Below are positions 34,364-41,758 of a stretch of 64,000 nt of DNA, piece after piece. Within the stretch, counting starts at the first letter, position 1. Every line of letters starts with the position of its first letter. Under the pieces are notes generated by a model. It did no database searches and was not told the origin of the DNA. It saw only the letters and a program-made list of their open reading frames with translations. Origin of the DNA: Aculops lycopersici (lineage: Eukaryota; Arthropoda; Arachnida; Trombidiformes; Eriophyidae). The stretch covers positions 2,273,890 through 2,337,889 of the forward strand of contig WNKI01000004.1 of NCBI GenBank assembly GCA_015350385.1, given 5' to 3'. The translations under genes and the position numbers were made by a program.

Positions 34364-36505
34364 ATGAATTATATTTTCGACCGGCTAAAGGGCCGGACTG
34401 ACGACGACAGTTATGTTCCCCCGAAGGCAACGAATCAAAGTTATGACGAACTAAAGCAACGATGCCTTTCGAGCGGCCATCTATTCGAGGATCCTATCTT
34501 TTCCCCGGGTCGGTCGAAACGAAGTGATTGCGTCTGGTTGCGTCCCTTTGAAATGTCCAGCTCGCCCAAGTTCATCTCATCGGGAATCTCAAGATTTGAT
34601 GCAGTTCAGGGTGAACTCGGCGACTGCTGGCTAGTCGCTGCAGTTGCAAATTTAACCTTAAACCAGAGATTATTTGGTCTGGTGGTTCCACAGGATCAAT
34701 CGTTTGATCGAGGACAATATTGTGGTTTGTTCAAGTTTAGATTTTGGCAATTCGGCAAATGGGTTGAGGTTGTGGTTGACGATAGACTGCCAACTCGAAA
34801 TGGCCAGCTACTATTTATGAAGAGCTCCGACCCAGACGAATTTTGGTCGCCTCTATTTGAGAAAGCCTACGCGAAGTTGCATGGCTCATATGACGCCCTA
34901 CGAGGTGGAACCACTTGCGAGGCAATGGTTGACTTAACGGGTGGACTGACGGAGTTTTTCGACATTCAAACCAATGACGCGCCGCCCAATTTGTACGCAA
35001 TTATCAAGAAGGCAATCGAACGTGGCTCATTGATAGGCTGCTCTATTGAGGCCACGGATGAATCTCAACGCGAAAACGAGCTTCCTAATGGTCTGATTAA
35101 AGGCCACGCCTACAGTGTAACAAGTGCCTTGGATATTGATGTCAACGGACGCCAAGTTCCCCTACTAAGGCTAAGGAACCCCTGGAGTGGAACTAGCGAA
35201 TGGAATGGACCCTGGTGCGATTCATCTCGAGAGTGGTCAATGATTAGCGACTATGATAAGAGGAAGATTGGTCTATGTTTTGAGGCCGACGGGGAATTTT
35301 GGATTAGTTTTCATGATTTCAGGAAAAACTTTACAAGAGTTGAGATGTGCAATCTAACCCCAGATGCCATCGACAGCAACGTCCAACGCCAATGGCATGC
35401 TCAAATATTCGAGGGCAGCTGGGTAAGAGGATGCACAGCTGGTGGGTGTAGGAACAACTTGCAAACATTTGCGATGAATCCTCAATATGTGGTGACTCTA
35501 TTGGATCCAGATGAAGACGATGACCAAGACAAATGCACAATTATTGTGGCACTAATGCAGAAGAATCGAAGATCAGCTAAAAAGTACATGATGGGATCTA
35601 GCGAGTTGACTATTGGATTTGCCATCTATGCTCTTAAGGATGGTTACTATCAGGGTGGCGATCCTGTTGGCACCTCCGATCCCCAGTTCGCGGCAAATAG
35701 CCAGCAGTTACTCACCACTGACTTCTTTAAGTACAATACATCCATTGCAAGGAGTCCGACGTACATCAACTTGAGGGAGGTTACTTCAAGATTCGAACTA
35801 CCACCCGGTACCTACGCTATCATACCCTCAACCTACGATAAGGGTGAAGAGGGCGAGTTTATCTTACGTGTTTGGACCGAGGCACCAGCTAAAGGCCTGG
35901 CACCAGGTAGCGGTTATCCGGATATCAAACCACCGACACCTGTGCCAATCCGACGTCCCGATCCTCCCCAACCGAGTCCCAAACCACCTGCACCTGTTAC
36001 ACCTTCATACCCAACACCAACTCCATCGCCTCAACCTGGACGGCCCGATGAGCCGTCGCGCCCGGCTCAACCCGCCTACCCGCCATACCCCTCGCCAGGC
36101 CAACCATCGGAACCAGGTGGCGGAGGGTATCCCCCATACCCAACTTATCCAAACGGCCCCCCGTATCCCATGTACCCGTCAGTGCCGGGTTCCAACGATA
36201 TCCGCTACCCAACTATTCCCGAGGAACCAGCAATCACTCGCCGCAGAGTTGTTCCACCGCCACCGGGACCATCAATTGATATTAGCATTGGCGAGGTAAT
36301 TGGAACTGTATCGACAATCATCAGTATCCTATCCATGTGTTATAACACCTACAAGAGCATGACCGCAACTCCACAGACTTATCCTTATGATGCTCGTCAA
36401 ACTTCCCAATCGAGCTATGCTCAACCGCAAATGCCACAGCCGCAGCAACCACCTTACTCGAGTTACGGGTATCCTAGCGCCGGATATCAGGGTAGTCGTA
36501 TGTAA
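34364..36505 (+). CDS. Calpain cysteine protease with proline-rich tail
   Basis: A calcium-dependent intracellular cysteine protease of 713 residues. The CysPc domain runs from about 30 to 330 with an intact catalytic triad: Cys88 in QGELGDCW, His248 in KGHAYSV and Asn272 in RLRNPWSG. A calpain beta-sandwich (C2-like) domain follows at about 345-505, with acidic DPDEDDDQD and the conserved end FILRVWTEA. Where classical calpains have a penta-EF-hand domain, this protein has a P/Y-rich tail (about 510-630, repeated PxYP and PPYP) and then a hydrophobic segment (IGEVIGTVSTIISILSM, about 642-658) and a Q/P/Y-rich end. The tail could mediate protein or membrane contacts. Single exon, with AATAAA 169 bp after the stop. 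Confidence 0.95.
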   Translation: MNYIFDRLKGRTDDDSYVPPKATNQSYDELKQRCLSSGHLFEDPIFSPGRSKRSDCVWLRPFEMSSSPKFISSGISRFDAVQGELGDCWLVAAVANLTLNQRLFGLVVPQDQSFDRGQYCGLFKFRFWQFGKWVEVVVDDRLPTRNGQLLFMKSSDPDEFWSPLFEKAYAKLHGSYDALRGGTTCEAMVDLTGGLTEFFDIQTNDAPPNLYAIIKKAIERGSLIGCSIEATDESQRENELPNGLIKGHAYSVTSALDIDVNGRQVPLLRLRNPWSGTSEWNGPWCDSSREWSMISDYDKRKIGLCFEADGEFWISFHDFRKNFTRVEMCNLTPDAIDSNVQRQWHAQIFEGSWVRGCTAGGCRNNLQTFAMNPQYVVTLLDPDEDDDQDKCTIIVALMQKNRRSAKKYMMGSSELTIGFAIYALKDGYYQGGDPVGTSDPQFAANSQQLLTTDFFKYNTSIARSPTYINLREVTSRFELPPGTYAIIPSTYDKGEEGEFILRVWTEAPAKGLAPGSGYPDIKPPTPVPIRRPDPPQPSPKPPAPVTPSYPTPTPSPQPGRPDEPSRPAQPAYPPYPSPGQPSEPGGGGYPPYPTYPNGPPYPMYPSVPGSNDIRYPTIPEEPAITRRRVVPPPPGPSIDISIGEVIGTVSTIISILSMCYNTYKSMTATPQTYPYDARQTSQSSYAQPQMPQPQQPPYSSYGYPSAGYQGSRM

Positions 36506-36673
36506 ATATATATCGCGTGATCTAGTATAAACTATCTATTGAGAACTGTATTTACCATATACATCTAATATTATAATACTCATCGAATACGGATACTGCG
36601 ACTAATGAAAAGACCGTAGCATTCATAAGCATAACGAACACGGGACTACTGCTACTAATGTACAATATTTCGC

Positions 36674-36679
36674 AATAAA
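36674..36679 (+). terminator. Polyadenylation signal for calpain
   Basis: AATAAA lies 169 bp after the calpain stop codon. No other canonical plus-strand hexamer is seen before it. Confidence 0.6.
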
Positions 36680-36785
36680 CCTCACACTGCATTTACTCAC
36701 TTGATTACGTTTAAACTCTGACTAATTCAATTTGTTTCCGAGAGATCCAAGTGAAACAATAGTCTTGTAATTGATAACTTGAAAA

Positions 36786-36995
36786 TTAGCTTCGGCTCAC
36801 AACATTGACTATCGGGTCCTTGATATTGTTCAAGCCAAAGGATATCTTGGGCGTCGGTGGCCATGATGTTCCAGGCGCCGGTTCAAAACGGAAGTTTATA
36901 ACTGTTTTTGCAACGGCAAGCTTGGCTTCCGTCAAGCTGAATCTAAGTCCAATACAATATCGATACAATCTCCTGTTGATTCGTCCTCTTGAAAT
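36786..36995 (-). pseudogene. Cytochrome P450 C-terminal remnant
   Basis: On the minus strand this encodes RYCIGLRFSLTEAKLAVAK followed by NFRFEPAPGT and a family-like end, IVNVVSRS and stop. It matches the heme-binding cysteine loop, L-helix and C-terminus of CYP3-clan P450s. The sequence before the cysteine reads PISRGRINRRLYRYCIG, in which the FGxGxRxCIG spacing is broken. No oxygen-binding helix, ExxR motif or PERF region is found upstream before the METTL27-like gene. The frame has no ATG. It is therefore most likely a decayed fragment. A terminal exon of a longer gene is less likely, since upstream space is only about 200 bp. Confidence 0.75.
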
Positions 36996-37186
36996 TGGTC
37001 ATTTAAAGAAAAACCCGAAAATCCCTATGTCGCAAGAACAATGCATCACCCCGCCCGAGTCGGGATGCATCAAATTACATAAACTACTACTCCTTCTTTG
37101 TCTTCTGGAAACGAATAGGAGGGTATGAGCTAGTTGTGTTGCCGCAATTCTGTTTCATTATTTTCGAAAAACTGAAACAGACTTGT

Positions 37187-37777
37187 CTAAGGGCCTGTAA
37201 TGTCAAATGCCATCACGTAACCCTCGCTGTACTCAATATAGGGCACTGAAACAGGGAATCCCTCGTGTGCCTTCCACTTACCCTCGTCACAAAGAGCATC
37301 GATGAGCTTGTAAAATCCTCGGTCAGCATACTGCTTGTCCTTGTCCTCGTAATAATTTGGATCGCAACAAATGAAGGCCACATGTCCGCCCTTCTTGGTG
37401 ACTCGGCAAACTTCGCGTAGGGCAACGATTGGCAGGTGGCCAGGCGCAAAGAAACCGGCCATTAGAACGCAATCGAACTCTTGGTCCGCAAATGGAAGCT
37501 TTGAGTTTGGCTCAAACATAAATTGGGTGTAGGACTTGTAGTTGCCTTCCTCCTTTGCCCTGGCCAACCTCTTCTCGGCCCCATCAATGGCGTGCAAGTT
37601 GGTGTAGCCTCGCTTGGCGAGTTCACGGCCAATTCCGCCGGTTCCAGCGCAAACATCGAGAATCTTGGCATCCTTAGGTACGTTTAGCTTCTCAAAGTGT
37701 GGCATTAATCTTGTTGGTCCAAGATAATCGACAGCTTGCATGTCTTGCTCGTACTTTTGTGCCCAATTGTTGTACAT
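37187..37777 (-). CDS. METTL27: METTL27-like (WBSCR27) methyltransferase
   Basis: A Rossmann-fold SAM-dependent methyltransferase of the Williams-Beuren METTL27 group. Substrate unknown. The 196-residue frame has the family opener YNNWAQKYEQDM, motif I LDVCAGTGGIGRELAKRG (about 40-57), the acidic ribose-binding position in AIDGAEKRL (about 64) and the motif IV region FDCVLMAGF (about 101). The ATG at 37777 is probably not the true start. In the same frame, upstream codons back to 37858 encode CGDKDAHKLLEDVIS, which looks like real family sequence, but a stop comes before any ATG. A good ATG at 37854 is in another frame. A one-base indel, an assembly error or a tiny 5' exon would reconcile them. 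Confidence 0.85.
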   Translation of the reverse strand: MYNNWAQKYEQDMQAVDYLGPTRLMPHFEKLNVPKDAKILDVCAGTGGIGRELAKRGYTNLHAIDGAEKRLARAKEEGNYKSYTQFMFEPNSKLPFADQEFDCVLMAGFFAPGHLPIVALREVCRVTKKGGHVAFICCDPNYYEDKDKQYADRGFYKLIDALCDEGKWKAHEGFPVSVPYIEYSEGYVMAFDITGP

Positions 37778-37858
37778 TTTGTTGCAAGCACCACGGTCCT
37801 CGGAGGAGATGACATCCTCGAGCAGCTTGTGGGCATCCTTGTCGCCGCAGCCATGTTG

Positions 37859-38443
37859 ATTGTTGATTCTTGCTTGAAGTTATACCACTTGTTGATTTCC
37901 TGTAAAGTTTGAGAATCTCTCTATGTGCGTCTAGACCAAATGATTACAGGTGGAAAAAACTAAATGTCTAGAATTTCTCTCTCCTCTACCGAATCAAATA
38001 GTCGGTTACCTCGGCTCCGCTCGCGGTTATGCCTATTTACTGAGCGACTTTTCGTGAGACTCCGCTCCGGCTCGCTCCGCTTCGCCTTCGCGTAAAGTAC
38101 TCGATTCTTTCAACCGAAAATCGGAACTTCCTCTCACACATTTTAATGGGTTTCCTGTTGCTCACTTATTTTAAACGCTTTCGCTTCCCCCCTACGCGAG
38201 CAATGGCGAATGAAAACAATTTTTTGAAAGATGTGCTGTGTTACTGTAACACTGTTACATGGACGTGGCCAAGGCACAGACAACAGCGACAACGACGACG
38301 ACGACGTCGTCGACCACAACGGAGGCATTTACTCGGAAGAAAACATCGATATATTATTTGGCTGAATACCTTCATGTTCCAGACCAAATAGGTCGAGGAA
38401 GAAACGACGACAAATTATTATTATGAAGTAGATTTAGATTAAA
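37859..38443. promoter_or_regulatory. Divergent intergenic region between METTL27-like and SMG5-like
   Basis: About 585 bp between divergent genes. 38010-38095 is a CG/CT-rich low-complexity stretch of CTCCGCT-like words. 38280-38310 is a CGA/CGACGA trinucleotide run. I see no gene or RNA here. Confidence 0.4.
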
Positions 38444-41173
38444 ATGAAGGATAATGATAACAATAAATTGCAACAAAACGAAGACTATCGCCGGGTATTG
38501 GCAACAGCAAACAAATTGGAAACAATACATAGCAATCTAGAGACTGTGATAGATTTCTTCCTGGCGCCAATAGTGAAGCTTCAAACAAAATTATGCAATG
38601 ATTGTCTAAAGTTACTATTCGAAAGCGACTTCAAGTTGGATCAATTCAGGAAGACAGAGGAGTTAGTTTGGCGTAGAATTTACCACGATTTATATAGATT
38701 CCAGAAAACAAAGCGAACCAATGTGGGGCCACAAGATGAATGTCTTATTGAGTCGCATTTCATTTCGGGTATCGGATTTTATTCTAGTTTAATCGTTAAA
38801 CTACGTTTACATTACAAGCTCGATGAGCCATTCGGTCTCATGCAACCCCTCGGCTTGGCCCTGGGTCCATTCGAGGACATTGTCCTAACAACAGGAGCAA
38901 CAAGTAACAATGTCACAGATGATGACCTATCAATGAGCATGAGTGGATCAGAGGATGCAAGTGGTGGCACTAGTAGCAGATTGTGCCGACAAGCTGAGGC
39001 TAGAGAATGGGCGAGTCAAGCTATCTATCGTTCTCTCGTGTACTCAGGCGACTTGGCTAGATATTTATTAGAGGTCAGTCAGATCGATTATCGCAAATTG
39101 GCCTACCAATTCTATATTTCGGCAACCCTAAACCAACCTGACCACGGACTACCCTATAACCAGCTCGCCACCTTAGCTGGTGGTATAAACTTCAACCTGG
39201 ACGCAGTTTGCAATTATATGCGATGTTGTCTGAGGCCAAAACCGTTCGAAGGCGCCGAGGGAAACATGAGGAAGATTTTTGAATTGAATAGAAAATTTCA
39301 CGATGAGCTTAGGGTCACAGGTTATATCTCGAGAATTTCCGAGGTATTTGCAAGCAAGGATCCTAGTTATGCCGCCGAGTCTATGATGCGTGCAATTATT
39401 GTTAACTTTATTAGATTGACCTCTGACTTGTGGTCGGCAATATCTGAGAACATAACCGACGAGAAGAGAAATGAGATTATCATGGAGACCAAGTTGTTCT
39501 TCGAACTATTGCGTGAGGCATTAGAATTGGAACCAATAGTCCCACTAGCAGGATCCACTAGTAACTTTGAGCAAGAGTTTTGCCCCATCTCAGGCGGATC
39601 CAGTTCTGCAATCAAACCAAAGTATATCTCACCTACCATCATGTATGAGTTTTGTAGTGTTTCCATCATGCTCATTGCAAAATCTCGGTCAAAGAAGCTA
39701 CCGTCTAATGCGAACGAAACCTCTTTTTCCCAAGAATCGAATTTGAGCGTCGATAAGTATATTGTCGATCTTATCAATACACTCGCCTTGAACTTGTTGC
39801 ATTATTCTACTAGTAAGTGCCAAAAAATGATTATAAGCAAGCTTCAAGAGCTAAGAGTCACACGACAAGACTTCATCATCGGAGGGCTAAAGAGTGTGAA
39901 TCGGCAAAATACTTTCAGTCCAATCAAGAATAGTTCGGAGGGCAATCTAAACAAAGATATAGGTGAGTCCTCATTCTTACCCCTACCGATCGGGCATCAC
40001 CAGAGATCCATAGACAACCTAATGACGCCGTTGTCGCCGGATGTCAATAGCAACAGGCGTTTGCGTCAGAAGAAGGCTGCTACCAGGTACCTCGATGGTG
40101 GTCGTGCTAACCCAATAAAACCCTCACCTATCTCACCTGCTGTAGGTGTCATCGGTACGAAACCAAACAAGCTTAGCGACCGCTTAGCACCACCGATGAA
40201 CGAGGATTCGGATATGAGCGAGTTGGAAGAAACCGCGCTAAGTACCATAGATGCTTTGGACATCAGCTCAGAGATGAGCTCAGAGCCAGGAAACGATCTT
40301 ATAAATCTCGACAGCAGCAGCGGCGATGACAATGACGATGTGTTTAGATCAAAACCCATAGCCAAGCCCCCGCGTGTTTTGCGACCTACAAGAAGTCAGA
40401 ACTATCAAGATGAAAGGATCTACACTGCAACAAACCACCTGGGATCCACGAGCTCCTTGCCAATGCCCGACTTATTGACAGGCGATCCAGCCGACCAACG
40501 CAAGCAAATGTATCAAAGTTTTATGAGTAACAAGGTATCAAGCCAAAGTCCATCACCAGTTAACTCTGAGCTGGCCATCAACAAGCACCAAACTGAAAAT
40601 AGAGCTAACGAACTCGAAGCTGCACTATCCTATGTATACAAACAAACTTACCTGCCCACTATCAAAATCTTCTGCGATTGGCTCCTTGCGAACGGATCAA
40701 TCATTACCGCAAATGTTCAATCTTTCAGAAGTTTCGATTTAGATATGAGAGAGATAGTAACTTTATTGAAAGAGTTGGACAAGATTGTCAAGACTAAATC
40801 TTTGAATAGGATAGACTCAGACTTGAGTCTAAGCAACAATTCCATGGCTTGTGGTGGAGGTGGTTATGCTGTTTTATCAACGGGGTCAGGAAATATCAAA
40901 ACATCCACTTCTCTTGACACCGCCACCACTATTACTTCTGCTAGCCGCACGATATTGGACCACGTATACAATGGGCCCCAATGGGTTCAAAAATACCCGT
41001 TGAGCTGTGATTTTCCCTTGTTATGTCTGGAACCCCTGAAAAGTGTTCATGAGCTGAACATCGATTTCAAATATCGACATGAACTAAATGACGCCGAGTT
41101 GGGCTTTCTGACAATCCAATGTATAACTGCATTTTCGCATGCTCTCAACGCTTTTTTGGAAACAATAAATTGA
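38444..41173 (+). CDS. SMG5: SMG5-like nonsense-mediated decay factor
   Basis: An EST1-family adaptor that in other animals binds phosphorylated UPF1 through a 14-3-3-like domain and promotes decay of faulty mRNAs. The 909-residue protein has the EST1 N-terminal motif HFISGIGFYSSLIVKLRLHY (about 105) and the TPR-like core SLVYSGDLARYLLE (about 200). LPYNQLATLAGG (about 237) and FEGAEGNMRKIF (about 266) are closer to SMG5 than to SMG6 or SMG7. A long S/N/D-rich linker follows. The C-terminal helical block begins at YLPTIKIFCDWLL (about 735) and ends soon after CITAFSHALNAFL. In SMG5 that block is followed by a degenerate PIN domain, which is absent here. AATAAA (41164-41169) lies just before the TGA. 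Single exon, probably sharing a promoter region with METTL27-like. Confidence 0.82.
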   Translation: MKDNDNNKLQQNEDYRRVLATANKLETIHSNLETVIDFFLAPIVKLQTKLCNDCLKLLFESDFKLDQFRKTEELVWRRIYHDLYRFQKTKRTNVGPQDECLIESHFISGIGFYSSLIVKLRLHYKLDEPFGLMQPLGLALGPFEDIVLTTGATSNNVTDDDLSMSMSGSEDASGGTSSRLCRQAEAREWASQAIYRSLVYSGDLARYLLEVSQIDYRKLAYQFYISATLNQPDHGLPYNQLATLAGGINFNLDAVCNYMRCCLRPKPFEGAEGNMRKIFELNRKFHDELRVTGYISRISEVFASKDPSYAAESMMRAIIVNFIRLTSDLWSAISENITDEKRNEIIMETKLFFELLREALELEPIVPLAGSTSNFEQEFCPISGGSSSAIKPKYISPTIMYEFCSVSIMLIAKSRSKKLPSNANETSFSQESNLSVDKYIVDLINTLALNLLHYSTSKCQKMIISKLQELRVTRQDFIIGGLKSVNRQNTFSPIKNSSEGNLNKDIGESSFLPLPIGHHQRSIDNLMTPLSPDVNSNRRLRQKKAATRYLDGGRANPIKPSPISPAVGVIGTKPNKLSDRLAPPMNEDSDMSELEETALSTIDALDISSEMSSEPGNDLINLDSSSGDDNDDVFRSKPIAKPPRVLRPTRSQNYQDERIYTATNHLGSTSSLPMPDLLTGDPADQRKQMYQSFMSNKVSSQSPSPVNSELAINKHQTENRANELEAALSYVYKQTYLPTIKIFCDWLLANGSIITANVQSFRSFDLDMREIVTLLKELDKIVKTKSLNRIDSDLSLSNNSMACGGGGYAVLSTGSGNIKTSTSLDTATTITSASRTILDHVYNGPQWVQKYPLSCDFPLLCLEPLKSVHELNIDFKYRHELNDAELGFLTIQCITAFSHALNAFLETIN

Positions 41174-41758
41174 CTACAACAACAGCAGTCTTTTGCCTTC
41201 AGGGTGACTCATGGATTGGAGACTTTCTTTTCAGAATAAGGATGAGCTTATTTAACCCCGATTTCGAGCGGTAAAGTCGACCTAACAAAGTTCTAAACAC
41301 TTGAGTACCTAGGCCCATAGAGTGGGCTCCTCGGGCTCTGTGCTCAATGAATGGGCGCGTTCGTTGCAAGCGAAAGGTGTGCCGGTAACTCGGGATCTGC
41401 ATATTCGCTCGTTTTCTGCACGCTGAGTGTATTTAAAATTTGCCGCCAAGTGCCTCATGAGTTTGGGGTGAACTTTTCAAGCGCGCGAGCTAAACAACTG
41501 AATCCTTTCTATGTTGTTGTTCACGGTCACAAACCCTTTATTATTTATTATTTAGGTCATATAGATTTATAATCATATTTAGAACATTAACATTACACCC
41601 ATTTTTCAGCTCACCTGAGAGCCAAAATAGGTAAAAATTTACTCACCTGCTGGAAATCAACCCAGACACAACCCGGGCCCTTGTCTATTAATCTCGCCAG
41701 AAGCATCATCATCATTATCAAACTCAATAACAAAAGCAATTAGCTAAATAATCACAGT
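41174..41758. other. Intergenic region SMG5-like to OGDH
   Basis: 585 bp with no supportable gene. It should contain the SMG5-like 3' end and the OGDH promoter and 5'UTR. A TGACTCA (AP-1-like) word occurs at about 41204. Confidence 0.5.
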
